DNA of 64,000 nucleotides, from positions 2,294,001-2,358,000 of the forward strand of contig NZ_RJVJ01000001.1 in the NCBI RefSeq assembly GCF_003751605.1, read 5' to 3'. Positions within the stretch are counted from its first letter, which is position 1, and each line of letters opens with the position of its first letter. A program made the translations under genes and the position numbers. The notes below the pieces were generated by a model. It had not been told where the DNA came from, did not search any database, and was given only the letters and a program-made list of their open reading frames with translations. The DNA is from Kitasatospora cineracea. GTDB taxonomy: Bacteria; Actinomycetota; Actinomycetes; Streptomycetales; Streptomycetaceae. Shown piece after piece: positions 41,422 through 50,286 of the stretch.

Positions 41422-42420
41422 ATGCCGCGGTTCAGTGTGGTGGTGCCGGTGCACGCCGTCGAGGAGTACCTTCCGGAGTGCCTGGAGTCGGTCCTGACCC
41501 AGTCCTTCACGGACTTCGAGCTGATCGCGGTCGACGACCGCTCGCCGGACGGCTGCGGCGCGATCCTGGACGCCGCGGCCGCCCGCGACAGCCGGGTCAC
41601 CGTCCGGCACCTGCCGGAGAACGTCGGCCTCGGCCCGGCCCGGAACGCCGGCGCCGAACTCGCCACCGGCGACTACCTGGTCTTCCTGGACAGCGACGAC
41701 ACCCTCACCCCCGGCCTGCTCGCCGACACCGACGCCCGGCTGCGCGCCACCGGCGACCCCGACCTGCTGGTGTTCGACTACGCCCGCAGCTACTGGGACG
41801 GCCGGGTCACCCGCTCCGTCTCCGCCCCGGTCTTCGCCCGGCCCGGCGCCGAGGTGTTCACCCTCGACGAGCGCCGCGACCTGCTCGACCTGCTGCAGGT
41901 CGCCTGGAACAAGGCGTACCGCCGCGAGTTCCTGCTCCGGCACGGCCTGGACTTCCCGCCCGGCTACTACGAGGACACCCCGTTCACCTACCCGGCGCTG
42001 CTCGCCGCCGAGCGGATCACCCTGCTCGACGCCGTCGGCGTCCACTACCGCCAGCGCCGCGAGGGCGGCAACATCCTCGCCACCGCCTCCCGCAAGCACT
42101 TCGACGTCTTCGCCCAGTACGACCGGGTGTTCGCCTTCCTCGACACCCGCCCCGACCTGGACCGCTGGCGCCCCGTGATCTACCGGATGATGCTCGGCCA
42201 CCTCGCCACCGTGGTCTCCAAGCCCGGCCGGGTCCCGGCCGGCGACCGCCGCGAGTTCTTCCGCCGGGCCGCCGAGCACTGCGCCCGGCACCGCCCGGCC
42301 GGCTACCGGCCGGCCCCCGGCCGGGAGGGCCTGCGCGGCGAACTGCTCGCCCGCGGCAACTACCTGGGCTTCCAGGGCCTGCGGGCGCTCGCCCGGGCCC
42401 GCCGCGCCGTCCGCCGCTGA
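41422..42420 (+). CDS. GT2 family glycosyltransferase
   Basis: A 332-aa protein. FSVVVPVHAVEEYLPECLES is the entry of the GT-A fold, followed by LIAVDDRSPDGCG, NVGLGPARNAGAELA, and LVFLDSDDTLTPG, giving the DSDD metal motif. VAWNKAYRREFLLRHGLDFP and YEDTPFTYPALLAA match the acceptor half of wall-glycan GT2 enzymes. No membrane helix. ATG 41422 follows GGGAG. It is divergent from the GT2-TagF gene and resembles its GT2 domain, so it may be the free-standing counterpart. Sugar donor unknown. Confidence 0.9.
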   Translation: MPRFSVVVPVHAVEEYLPECLESVLTQSFTDFELIAVDDRSPDGCGAILDAAAARDSRVTVRHLPENVGLGPARNAGAELATGDYLVFLDSDDTLTPGLLADTDARLRATGDPDLLVFDYARSYWDGRVTRSVSAPVFARPGAEVFTLDERRDLLDLLQVAWNKAYRREFLLRHGLDFPPGYYEDTPFTYPALLAAERITLLDAVGVHYRQRREGGNILATASRKHFDVFAQYDRVFAFLDTRPDLDRWRPVIYRMMLGHLATVVSKPGRVPAGDRREFFRRAAEHCARHRPAGYRPAPGREGLRGELLARGNYLGFQGLRALARARRAVRR

Positions 42421-42468
42421 GCCGGGGCCGAACCGTCGCCGAACCGCCGCCGAGCCGGGGCCGAACCG
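42421..42468. repeat. Imperfect 33-bp-period direct repeat
   Basis: GCCGGGGCCGAACCG occurs at 42421-42435 and 42454-42468, and GAACCGCCGCC-type segments recur up to about 42510. It is a degenerate GC-rich array directly after the GT2 stop; no gene is seen here. Confidence 0.55.
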
Positions 42469-42599
42469 CCGCAGGGCCGCCGCGCGCCGTCCGCCGCCGA
42501 ACCGCCGCCCGGTGAGCGGCCGCTGACGGCGCGTCACGGCGCGCCCCGTCCCCGCGTCGCTCCCGCCTCGGCGGCCCGGACGGCGGTATACAGCCAGGC

Positions 42600-43544
42600 G
42601 TGGACTTCCTCACCAAGCTGCCCGTGATCGGCCCGGCGGCCGCCCGCCTGCTGCGCAGCCGCCCCTACCGGGTGTACCTGCTCTTCGACGACGTCCAGGG
42701 CAACCGGCTGGCCGGGGCGGTCACCTTCTTCGGCTTCCTGGCCCTGTTCCCGCTGCTCACGGTGGCCCTGGCGATCGCCCTGGCCACCCTCTCGGACTCC
42801 CGGGTGCACCAGCTCCAGGACAAGATCACCGAGCAGCTGCCCGGCCTCGCCGACTCGCTCGACCTGAACGCCATGGTCGCCAATGCCGGCACCGTCGGCC
42901 TGGTCTCCGGCCTGCTGCTGCTGGTCTCCGGCCTCGGCTGGGTGGACACCATGCGCGGCGCGGTGCGGGCCATATGGCGGCTGCCGGACGACGGCGGCAA
43001 CCCCGTCCTGGTGAAGGCCCGCGACTGCGTGGTGCTGCTCGGCCTCGGCCTGGTCTGCCTGGCCTCGCTGGCCGCCTCCGCACTCGCCACCACCCTGGCC
43101 CACCGGCTCGCCGACGGCCTGGACCTGCACGGCACCGCCGCCCGCTGGCTGCTGTCCGGACTCGGCTTCCTGATCGCGGTCTGCGCCGACCTGCTGCTGT
43201 TCGCCTACCTGCTCGGCCCGTTTCCGCGGATCACCGGACAGCACCGCCGGGCCCTGCTGGAGGGCGCGCTGATCGGCGCGGTCGGCTTCGAACTGCTGAA
43301 ACTGCTGCTCTCCTCCTACCTGGGCTCGGTGGCCGGCCGCAGCCTGTACGGGGCGTTCGGCGTGCCGGTGGCGCTGCTGCTGTGGATCGACTTCGTCACC
43401 CGGCTGCTGATGTACTGCGCGGCCTGGACCGCGCTCGCCGACCCGGAGGAGGCCCGGCAGCGCGCCCTGCGGCAGGCCGGGGCCGCGCTGGAGGCCGCCG
43501 CGAAAACACCCGCTCCTCCTGCTGTCCGCCATCCGGACGAGTGA
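42600..43544 (+). CDS. YihY/BrkB-type integral membrane protein
   Basis: A 314-aa protein with six hydrophobic helices. YLLFDDVQGNRLAGAVTFFG, GLVSGLLLLVSGLGWVDTMR, AIWRLPDDGG and YGAFGVPVALLLWIDFVTRL are marks of the YihY/UPF0761 family (formerly called ribonuclease BN). Inner-membrane protein, function uncertain; a transport or lipid role has been suggested for the family. GTG 42600 has no clear ribosome site; TATACA just upstream could be a -10 of a leaderless mRNA. Confidence 0.88.
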   Translation: MDFLTKLPVIGPAAARLLRSRPYRVYLLFDDVQGNRLAGAVTFFGFLALFPLLTVALAIALATLSDSRVHQLQDKITEQLPGLADSLDLNAMVANAGTVGLVSGLLLLVSGLGWVDTMRGAVRAIWRLPDDGGNPVLVKARDCVVLLGLGLVCLASLAASALATTLAHRLADGLDLHGTAARWLLSGLGFLIAVCADLLLFAYLLGPFPRITGQHRRALLEGALIGAVGFELLKLLLSSYLGSVAGRSLYGAFGVPVALLLWIDFVTRLLMYCAAWTALADPEEARQRALRQAGAALEAAAKTPAPPAVRHPDE

Positions 43545-43635
43545 CTATGATCCCGGTCACAGCCGACCGGCTTCCGCCGACCGCACGCCGCCGCCGCGCC
43601 CTACCCGGTCGCCGGCCAGCTCCCCAGGAGACCGT

Positions 43636-44523
43636 GTGTCCGCACCCGACACCGCCGCCGTGCCGCCCGCCCCCGCCGGGCTGCCCGTGCCGACCACCCC
43701 CGACGACGTCCCGGGCTGGTTCTTCCGGGCCGACCAGGAGGTCTTCGCGCACCTGCTCGACCGGCAGAGCGCCGCCGGGACCAGCGGTGACCTGCTGGAA
43801 CTGGGCGCCTACCTCGGCCGTTCGGCGATCCTGCTCGGCAGCCACCTGCGCGACGGCGAGACCCTCACCGTCTGCGACCTGTTCGACCTCGACGCGCCGG
43901 ACGACGAGAACTCCGCCGAGATGGACATGTCCTACCGGCAGACCCTGACCCGGCGCGCCTTCGAGACCAACTACCAGGCCTTCCACCCCGCCCTGCCGGT
44001 GATCGTCCAGGCCCCCACCTCGGTGCTCGCCGACGGCCGGATCCCGGCCGGCAGCTGCCGCTTCGTCCACGTCGACGCCTCCCACCTGTACGAGCACGTG
44101 GCCGGCGACATCCTGGTCGCCCGGGACGCCCTGGCCAAGAACGGCGTCGTCGCCCTCGACGACTACCGGGCCCCGCACACCCCCGGCGTGGCCGCCGCCG
44201 TCTGGGAGGCCGTCTTCACCCTCGACCTGCACCCGGTCCTGCTCACCCCCGAGAAGTTCTACGGCACCTGGGGCGACCCCGACGCCGTCCGCGCCGACCT
44301 GCTGGCCCGGGACTGGCGCGGCGAGGGCTTCCGGCTCGACGAGGAGCACCTCGCCGGGCAGCTCTGCCACCGCCTCGCCTGGGACGAGCCCGGGTCCGGG
44401 CCGTCCCGGCCGCCCGCCCCGGCCCGCCGCTCGCTGCCCCGCCGGGTCGCCCTCGACGTGCTGCCGCCGTTCGCCACCCGCTCGGTGCGCCGGGCCCTGC
44501 GCGCCGCCCGCCGGGCCGCCTGA
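43636..44523 (+). CDS. Class I SAM-dependent methyltransferase (cephalosporin-hydroxylase-like fold)
   Basis: A 295-aa protein. GDLLELGAYLGRSAILLGSH is SAM motif I (E-G-x-G type). LTVCDLFDLD is the ribose-binding acid, and CRFVHVDASHLYEHVAGDIL with GVVALDDYRAPHTPGVAAAV carries the DxSH/DD metal-binding residues seen in sugar O-methyltransferases. The last 50 residues are basic (RRSLPRRVALDV). GTG 43636 follows CAGGAGA. Following GT2/TagF genes, it could methylate a wall sugar; the substrate is inference. Confidence 0.82.
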   Translation: MSAPDTAAVPPAPAGLPVPTTPDDVPGWFFRADQEVFAHLLDRQSAAGTSGDLLELGAYLGRSAILLGSHLRDGETLTVCDLFDLDAPDDENSAEMDMSYRQTLTRRAFETNYQAFHPALPVIVQAPTSVLADGRIPAGSCRFVHVDASHLYEHVAGDILVARDALAKNGVVALDDYRAPHTPGVAAAVWEAVFTLDLHPVLLTPEKFYGTWGDPDAVRADLLARDWRGEGFRLDEEHLAGQLCHRLAWDEPGSGPSRPPAPARRSLPRRVALDVLPPFATRSVRRALRAARRAA

Positions 44524-44535
44524 CGCCCCGGGAAG

Positions 44536-44564
44536 CGCCGGACGGGCGCGCGGCCCGTCCGGCG
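44536..44564. terminator. Bidirectional terminator
   Basis: CGCCGGACGGG (44536-44546) pairs with CCCGTCCGGCG (44554-44564) across seven bases, between the convergent methyltransferase and carboxypeptidase genes. Confidence 0.75.
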
Positions 44565-44584
44565 TCCGGTCAGCCCCCGACCGG

Positions 44585-45799
44585 TCAGTCCCCCGACCGG
44601 GCGGCCCGGCGGCGCAGCGCCCGCAGCCGCAGCAGCCCCGCCACCGCGACCGCCGCGCACAGCCCCACCGCCGACCAGGTGGCCGGCCCCGGGCCGCCCG
44701 CCGCGGCGTGCGCCGCCAGCCCGCCCGCCGGTGCGGCCGGTGCGGCCGACCCGGCCGGGGTGCCCGAGGGCGCCGGGGCGTCCGCCACCGGCTGCGCGGC
44801 GGCCGCCGGGGCCTGCTGCTCCGGGGCGCCGTCCTCGGCCAGCGTCCCCACCGGGGTGACCTTGCCGGCCGCGGCGAAGCCCCAGTCCAGCAGCGCCGCC
44901 GCCTCTTCGTACACCTTCGTGCCGTTCGCCGGGTGCATCACCGTCACCAGCAGGGTCCGCCCGTCGCGCTCGGCCGCGCCGGTGTAGGTGGCGCCCGCGT
45001 TGGTGGTGTAGCCGTTCTTCACCCCGATCAGGCCCGGGTACGTGCCCAGCAGCCGGTCGGTGTTGGCGATGCCGAAGCTCCCGCGCTGCCCGGTCTTCTT
45101 GTCCACCGCGCCCGGGAACTGCGCCCAGCGGGTCGCGCAGTAGCCGCGGAACTCCGGATTGCGCAGGCCCGCCCGGGCGAACAGGGTCAGGTCGTACGCC
45201 GAGGTGACCTGCCCGTCCATGTCGTAGCCGTCCGGGCTGACCACGTGGGTGTCCCGGGCCTGCAACTGCTCGGCCCGGGCCTGCATGTCGGCCACCGTCT
45301 TCGCCACGCCGCCGTTCATGTTCGCCAGCACGTGCACCGCGTCGTTGCCGGAGGACAGGAACACCCCGCGCCACAGGTCCTCGACCTTGTAGTCCAGGTC
45401 CTCCTTGATGCCCACCAGGCTGCTGCCCGCGCCCATCCCCTGCAGCTCCGCCCACGCCACCCGGTGCACCTGGGAGGCCGGGAAGCGCGGCAGCACGGTG
45501 TCCGCGAACAGCATCTTCAGCGTCGACGCGGGCGGCAGCTGGGCGTGCGCGCCGAACGCCGCCAGCACCTGCCCGCTGCCCGCGTCCGCGACCACCCAGG
45601 ACTTCCCGGTCAGGTCCTTCGGCAGCGGCGGCGCCCCCGGCCCCGGCGCCACCTGCACCCCCGCCGCGCCCAGCCGCTCCCCGCCCACCACGCCGGGCGG
45701 CGGGGCGTCCCCGGGCACGGCGGCGCCCGCCGGCAGGACGGGCACCAGCAGCAGGGCGACAGCGGACGAACCGTGGAGAATCCGGCGGATTATCAGCAT
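44585..45799 (-). CDS. D-alanyl-D-alanine carboxypeptidase (S11)
   Basis: A 404-aa exported enzyme. Signal peptide: RRILHGSSAVALLLVPVLPA to about residue 26. Catalytic motifs: PASTLKML (SxxK), SSGNDAVH (SxN), and VKNGYTTNAG, where KNG stands for KTG. After the enzyme domain a Pro/Ala-rich spacer leads to a C-terminal helix ([20 protein letters not shown]) and basic anchor, so it is tethered at the outer membrane face. It removes terminal D-Ala from peptidoglycan. ATG 45799; TATTTT six bases upstream may be the -10 of a leaderless mRNA. In S. coelicolor the counterpart lies beside SCO4848, as here. Confidence 0.93.
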   Translation of the reverse strand: MLIIRRILHGSSAVALLLVPVLPAGAAVPGDAPPPGVVGGERLGAAGVQVAPGPGAPPLPKDLTGKSWVVADAGSGQVLAAFGAHAQLPPASTLKMLFADTVLPRFPASQVHRVAWAELQGMGAGSSLVGIKEDLDYKVEDLWRGVFLSSGNDAVHVLANMNGGVAKTVADMQARAEQLQARDTHVVSPDGYDMDGQVTSAYDLTLFARAGLRNPEFRGYCATRWAQFPGAVDKKTGQRGSFGIANTDRLLGTYPGLIGVKNGYTTNAGATYTGAAERDGRTLLVTVMHPANGTKVYEEAAALLDWGFAAAGKVTPVGTLAEDGAPEQQAPAAAAQPVADAPAPSGTPAGSAAPAAPAGGLAAHAAAGGPGPATWSAVGLCAAVAVAGLLRLRALRRRAARSGD

Positions 45800-45936
45800 T
45801 CCGGGAAAATAACCCGCACCACGCCCGGCCCCCGGCGACGCCGCCGCCCCGCGCCACGAACGAGTACCGCCCGCTGCTCCGATCGGCGGGCCCCGCATAC
45901 TGGACGGGCACCCCGTCTGCCGCGAAGGACCCCGCC

Positions 45937-46209
45937 ATGAAGCTCAGCCGCCCGGTCTCCTGGTTCCTCACCGCCTTCGGCGTCTGGTCGCTCTTCGTCT
46001 GGACGACCTTCGCCAAGAACCTGTGGAAGGACTCCGGCAGCCAGGCCTTCGTCAACGGCGACCACTCCCGGCCCACCGCGTTCTTCTGGGTCCACCTGCT
46101 GCTCACCATCACCTCCCTGCTGCTCGGCCTCGCCATCGGCTGGATCGGCGTCCGCGGCCTGCGCGCCCTGCGCGGCGCGGCCGCCGCCGAGGGCACCGCC
46201 ACCGAATAA
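45937..46209 (+). CDS. SCO4848-family small membrane protein
   Basis: A 90-aa protein with two helices (VSWFLTAFGVWSLFVWTTFA and FWVHLLLTITSLLLGLAIGW) joined by a polar loop (KDSGSQAFVNGDHSRPT). The sequence fits the family named after SCO4848. AAGGA lies before ATG 45937. It is divergent from the D,D-carboxypeptidase gene, the same pairing as in Streptomyces, so a cell-envelope role is plausible. Function unknown. Confidence 0.87.
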   Translation: MKLSRPVSWFLTAFGVWSLFVWTTFAKNLWKDSGSQAFVNGDHSRPTAFFWVHLLLTITSLLLGLAIGWIGVRGLRALRGAAAAEGTATE

Positions 46210-46225
46210 CCCCCCCCCCCCCCCC
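46210..46225. repeat. Poly-C tract, 16 nt
   Basis: Sixteen cytosines follow the TAA stop of the SCO4848-family gene directly and lie 62 bp before the next start. It is the longest homopolymer in the window and could slip during replication or sequencing. It is not coding. Confidence 0.9.
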
Positions 46226-46287
46226 GCGAAAAGGCCCGTCCGAGGCGTGGTCAATTCGCTTGCGCAGCACCCGGGCCGAGGAGAAAG

Positions 46288-47961
46288 ATGCCCGGCCGGG
46301 CGGGCCCGACCCGCCCGTCCGACCTCTCCCTGGGGGGAACCTTGACCCGAGCCGTGTCCCCGCGCCTGCTCGCCGCCTGCGCGACGGCGGCCCTCGCCGC
46401 CGGCCTGTTCGCCGCACCCGCCGCGCAGGCCGACACCGGCCCCGCCGTCACCGGCCCGGCCGTCCTGCCCGGCCCCGTCCTCGGCAGCGCCGCCGCCGAC
46501 GGCTGCGCCGCCACCGGCACGCCCGGCTGGACCACCACCGCGGACCCGGTCCTCAGCGCGCACACCACCGCGCCCGCCGCCCGCTTCAAGCTGTGGGACG
46601 CGCACGGCACGAAGCTCCTCGACACCACCGCCGACACCGCCGCCGACGGCACCGTCCGGGCCCCCGCCACCGGCCTGGCCGAGGGCGCCGGCTACACCTG
46701 GCAGGTCTGGCCACAGTACCGCCCCGGCTCCGGACAGCCCACCGCCACCTGCCGCTTCGGCGTCGACACCGCGGACCCCGCCGTCCCCACCGTGCACTCC
46801 GCCGACTTCCCCGAGCAGGGCGGCGGCAAGTACGCGGGCCAGCCGGGCGTCTTCACCTTCTCCGCCACCGACGGCGGCTCCGGCGTGGCCTGCTTCCAGT
46901 ACGTGCTCAACGGCATGTTCGGCGTGCCCGGCGCGGGCACCGACCTGTGCGCACCGGGCCCGGGCACCGTCCCGGCGGGCCCCGACGGCACCGCCACGCT
47001 CACCATCAAGCCCGGCGACTGGGGCAGCAACGACCTCCAGGTCCGGGCCGTCGACCACGCCGGACGGATCGGCTGGGGCGCCCGCTACTCCTTCTACGCG
47101 CCGTGGAACCCCAACCCGCCCAAGGCCCTCGGCGACGTCGACAACGACGGCGTCCCCGACATCCTGCTGCCCGACTCCCGGGGCAACCTGCTGGTCATCA
47201 GCGGGGACTCCACCACCACCGCCCCGAGCACCGTCGTCCCTGCCGTCTGGTCCCCCAACGGCGCGAGCTGGACGGGCCTGCAGGTGCTCCACAGGGGCTG
47301 GAGCGGCGGCGGCGCGCCCGCCGACACGGTCTACGCCCACGACCCGGGCGGCAGCTACCTCTACCAGTACGTCAACCAGGGCTCCCTGCCGCTGGGCGTG
47401 CGCTCCCCGTCGCTGTCCGGGCACGCCACCAGCTGCGTCGACACCGCGTTCAACCAGGTCGCCTGCCCGGCCGACATGCTGCACGACTACTCCGACGTCC
47501 AGCAGCTGGTCGCCTTCGGGCCCACCGACCCGCTCCAGCCCGAGGGCATCACCCTGCTGGACGTCGAGCACGGCGACCTCTGGCTCCAGAACGACCCCTC
47601 CTGGTTCGGCGACGCCACCCGCCTGACCACCAGCGGCGCCTGGAACGGCTACGACCTGATCGCCCCCGGCCCCGACGCCGACGGCAACCTCGCCCTGTGG
47701 TCCCGCGAACAGGCCACCGGCACCCTGCGTGCCCACCCGGTGCCCAAGCTCGCCGGCGGCGGCTACGACTTCTCCGGCCTCGCCGACCCCGCCACCGGCA
47801 CCGTCCTCGGCACCTTCCCGGCCGCCGACTACCCGACCCTGGGCAGCTCCGGCGACCTCGACGGCGACGGCCGCCCCGACCTGTACGCCGTCACCGCCGA
47901 CCGCCACCTGCTCACCTACCGCGGCACCACCGCGCCCGCCGACCGGGGCGCCCTGGCCTGA
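46288..47961 (+). CDS. Secreted FG-GAP/VCBS repeat protein
   Basis: A 557-aa secreted protein. ATG 46288 follows GAGGAG five bases away. The signal peptide has a long basic start and LLAACATAALAAGLFAAPAA, with cleavage after AQA. Next come Ig/fibronectin-like beta domains (residues about 60-260; PAVPTVHSADFPEQGG). A propeller-like half follows with FG-GAP/Ca loops: GDVDNDGVPDILLPDSRGN, PGPDADGNLALWSREQATG and GDLDGDGRPDLYAVTADRH. No enzyme residues are recognised. A surface or matrix role is inferred. The transcript ends at the 47986 hairpin. Confidence 0.85.
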   Translation: MPGRAGPTRPSDLSLGGTLTRAVSPRLLAACATAALAAGLFAAPAAQADTGPAVTGPAVLPGPVLGSAAADGCAATGTPGWTTTADPVLSAHTTAPAARFKLWDAHGTKLLDTTADTAADGTVRAPATGLAEGAGYTWQVWPQYRPGSGQPTATCRFGVDTADPAVPTVHSADFPEQGGGKYAGQPGVFTFSATDGGSGVACFQYVLNGMFGVPGAGTDLCAPGPGTVPAGPDGTATLTIKPGDWGSNDLQVRAVDHAGRIGWGARYSFYAPWNPNPPKALGDVDNDGVPDILLPDSRGNLLVISGDSTTTAPSTVVPAVWSPNGASWTGLQVLHRGWSGGGAPADTVYAHDPGGSYLYQYVNQGSLPLGVRSPSLSGHATSCVDTAFNQVACPADMLHDYSDVQQLVAFGPTDPLQPEGITLLDVEHGDLWLQNDPSWFGDATRLTTSGAWNGYDLIAPGPDADGNLALWSREQATGTLRAHPVPKLAGGGYDFSGLADPATGTVLGTFPAADYPTLGSSGDLDGDGRPDLYAVTADRHLLTYRGTTAPADRGALA

Positions 47962-47985
47962 CGCCGCCCCCCCCTCGGGGCCCGC

Positions 47986-48021
47986 GGGGGCCCGCACCGG
48001 AGCTTCCCGGTGCGGGCCCCC
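47986..48021 (+). terminator. Terminator after the FG-GAP gene
   Basis: A perfect 15-bp stem (47986-48000 with 48007-48021) and a 6-nt AGCTTC loop. It precedes the next start by 60 bp, separating two plus-strand genes. Confidence 0.85.
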
Positions 48022-48081
48022 TTCAAGTGGCCGAATCCCGCTGCTAGCCTGCCCGGCACGAACTGCTGGGAGGGCTTCGGC

Positions 48082-49425
48082 GTGAGTACCAGTACCACCC
48101 TCGGTGAGACCCGCCCGGAGTGGGCGCGGCGGCAGGAACGGGAGCGGCGGCACCGGCGGGCGAAGTCCCGGCTGCGACTGCCGTCCGCGGTGGCCGCGGC
48201 CTGCTGGGCGGTGCTGCTGCTGTGGTGGGCGGCGGTCTACCCGGCGTTCACCGGGGACGCCCCCGAGCCGGGCGCGCCGCTGTACGCGGCCGCGGTGCGG
48301 GCCCTGCACACCGGGCCGGCGGTGCTGGTGCAGACCGCGGCGGCGGCCTTCGCCCTCGGCTACCTGGTGGCCGCGCTGGCCCACTTCGGGGTGCGCGGGC
48401 GCTACAGCGGGCCGGTCGCGCTGGCGCTGGCCGGACTGCCGCCGACCGCGAGCCTGGTGGTCTCGGCCACCCCCGAGGCGGTCGCCACCGTCGCCGCGCT
48501 GCTGCTCACCGGGGCGGGGCTGCGGCTGCTCGCCCGGCGGGCCGAGGGCACCCTCGCGCAGGGCGGCCCCGCCCAGCGGCTGGACCTGGCCGTGCTGACC
48601 GCGGCCGTCTGCGCCCTCGCCCTGACCGGCACCCGGGGCGCCGGGACGGCCCTGGTCGCCGTCGCGGTGCTGCTGCTGTTCCTGCCCGGGGCCCGGGTGC
48701 GCCTCGCGCTGCTGACCGTGCTCGCGCTGGCGGTGCCGATCGCGCTCGGACTGCTCGGCCACCCCGCCGCCCGCGGCGGCGACCTGCACCCGCTGCGGGC
48801 CGCCGACCTGGCCCGGGCCCAGTACCGGGCCGCCGCCCCGCTGGACCCGGCGCTGACGGCGGTCGCCCCGCCCGCCGACTGGGCCGCGGCGGGCGCCGAC
48901 TGCTCCGCCACCGCCGCCCTCACCGACCGCTGGAACCCGGCCGCGGCCCGCCGCGCCGAAACCGAACTCGCCGACGCCTGGCGGCAGTTGCTCCGCGACC
49001 ACCCCGACCGGGTACTGGACGCCCGGCTCTGCCGGGGCCGGATCGCCTGGGCCGTGTGGGCGGCCGACGGCGGCCCGCACGCCGCCACCGGGGTGCCCGG
49101 CCCGGCGGCCGGCTCGCGCGGCCTGTGGCACCCGCTGCACGCCGCCGCGAGCTGGAGCCGCACCCTGCTGCGCGCCCCGCAGCTCGACCGGCTGCTGTGG
49201 CGCGGCGCCCTGTGGGCCTACCTGGGCCTGGCCGCCGCCGTGCTGCACGCCTGGCGGCACCGGATCCGGGCCCTGGTCCCGGTGGCCGGCGCGGCCGTCC
49301 TCGGCGTCCAGCTGGCGCTCACCGCCTCCGCCGCCGACCAGGACTACCGCGCCATGGGCGCCGCCCTGTTCCTCGGCCCGCTGCTGCTCACCCTCGCCAC
49401 CGTCCGCACCCGCCGCCCCGCCTGA
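48082..49425 (+). CDS. Polytopic membrane protein, unknown function
   Basis: A 447-aa protein. The first 30 residues are charged (EWARRQERERRHRRAKSRLR). About nine helices follow (AVAAACWAVLLLWWAAVYPA, VLVQTAAAAFALGYLVAALA, LLTVLALAVPIALGLLG). A soluble loop (about residues 255-360) has two cysteines (GADCSATA, LCRGRIAW) and a helical region, then further helices. The layout recalls GT-C mannosyltransferases, but no DE/DD loop motif is seen. GTG 48082 follows GGGAGG. Confidence 0.72.
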   Translation: MSTSTTLGETRPEWARRQERERRHRRAKSRLRLPSAVAAACWAVLLLWWAAVYPAFTGDAPEPGAPLYAAAVRALHTGPAVLVQTAAAAFALGYLVAALAHFGVRGRYSGPVALALAGLPPTASLVVSATPEAVATVAALLLTGAGLRLLARRAEGTLAQGGPAQRLDLAVLTAAVCALALTGTRGAGTALVAVAVLLLFLPGARVRLALLTVLALAVPIALGLLGHPAARGGDLHPLRAADLARAQYRAAAPLDPALTAVAPPADWAAAGADCSATAALTDRWNPAAARRAETELADAWRQLLRDHPDRVLDARLCRGRIAWAVWAADGGPHAATGVPGPAAGSRGLWHPLHAAASWSRTLLRAPQLDRLLWRGALWAYLGLAAAVLHAWRHRIRALVPVAGAAVLGVQLALTASAADQDYRAMGAALFLGPLLLTLATVRTRRPA

Positions 49426-49465
49426 ACGCCGCCCTGCCTGAACGCCGCGCGGACCGGACGCCGAA

Positions 49466-49497
49466 GGGCCCGCCCGGAGCGAACTCCGGACGGGCCC
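49466..49497. terminator. Bidirectional terminator
   Basis: GGGCCCGCCCGGAG pairs with CTCCGGACGGGCCC (one mismatch) over a CGAA loop. It separates the membrane-protein gene from convergent sdhB. Confidence 0.78.
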
Positions 49498-49512
49498 CTC
49501 GAACGGGCCGGA

Positions 49513-50286
49513 CTAGAAGCGACGCGTGACGAGCGCGCGCTTCACCTCCTGGATCGCCTTGGTGACCTCGATGCCGCGCGGGCAGGCCTCCGAGCAGTTG
49601 AAGGTGGTGCGGCAACGCCACACGCCCTCACGGTCGTTGAGGATCTCCAGGCGCTGCTCGCCGCCCTCGTCGCGCGAGTCGAAGATGAAGCGGTGCGCGT
49701 TGACGATCGCCGCCGGGCCGAAGTACTGGCCGTCGTTCCAGAACACCGGGCACGAGGAGGTGCACGCGGCGCACAGGATGCACTTGGTGGTGTCGTCGAA
49801 GCGCTCGCGGTCGGCCTGCGACTGCAGCCGCTCGCGGGTCGGCTCGTTCCCGTTGGTGATCAGGAACGGCATGACGTCCTTGTACGCCTGGAAGAACGGG
49901 TCCATGTCCACGATCAGGTCCTTGAGGACCGCGAGGCCCTTGATGGCCTCGATCGTGATCGGCTTCTCCGGGTTGACGTCCTTGATCAGGGTCTTGCACG
50001 CCAGCCGGTTGCGCCCGTTGATCCGCATGGCGTCCGAACCGCAGATGCCGTGCGCGCAGGAGCGGCGGTACGTGAGCGTGCCGTCCTGCTCCCACTTGAT
50101 CTTGTTGAGCGCGTCCAGGACGCGCTCCTTCGGGTCCATCTCCAGCTGGTAGTCCACCCACACCGGGTCCGGGTGCTCCTCCGGGTTGAACCGGCGGATC
50201 CGGAAGGTGACGCTGATCAGCTGGGTGCTGCCCGCCTCGACCGCGTCCAGCGCGGCCGAGTGCGTCTCGACGGTCGGAGTGGACAT
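49513..50286 (-). CDS. sdhB: Succinate dehydrogenase iron-sulfur subunit
   Basis: A 257-aa protein. The N-terminal [2Fe-2S] ferredoxin domain has SCAHGICGSDAMRINGRNRL. The C-terminal domain carries KCILCAACTSSCPVF for [4Fe-4S] and FNCSEACPRGIEVTKAIQEV for the [3Fe-4S] cluster. It passes electrons from SdhA to quinone at the membrane anchors. The ATG shares one base with the sdhA stop (TGATG). Last gene of sdhCDAB. Confidence 0.97.
   Translation of the reverse strand: MSTPTVETHSAALDAVEAGSTQLISVTFRIRRFNPEEHPDPVWVDYQLEMDPKERVLDALNKIKWEQDGTLTYRRSCAHGICGSDAMRINGRNRLACKTLIKDVNPEKPITIEAIKGLAVLKDLIVDMDPFFQAYKDVMPFLITNGNEPTRERLQSQADRERFDDTTKCILCAACTSSCPVFWNDGQYFGPAAIVNAHRFIFDSRDEGGEQRLEILNDREGVWRCRTTFNCSEACPRGIEVTKAIQEVKRALVTRRF

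Noticed and set aside
42421..42510. CRISPR-like array after the GT2 gene
   Set aside because: Repeats are short, GC-rich and degenerate, with no unique spacers.
44900..45020. Broken active site of the carboxypeptidase because KTG reads KNG
   Set aside because: SxxK and SxN are intact, and KNG followed by YTT is, as I recall, common in actinobacterial relatives of this enzyme.
45793..49260. Open frame of about 1,150 codons on the minus strand spanning several genes
   Set aside because: Gly/Ala/Arg/Gln-rich translation opposite the SCO4848, FG-GAP and membrane-protein genes, which have motifs, ribosome sites and terminators.
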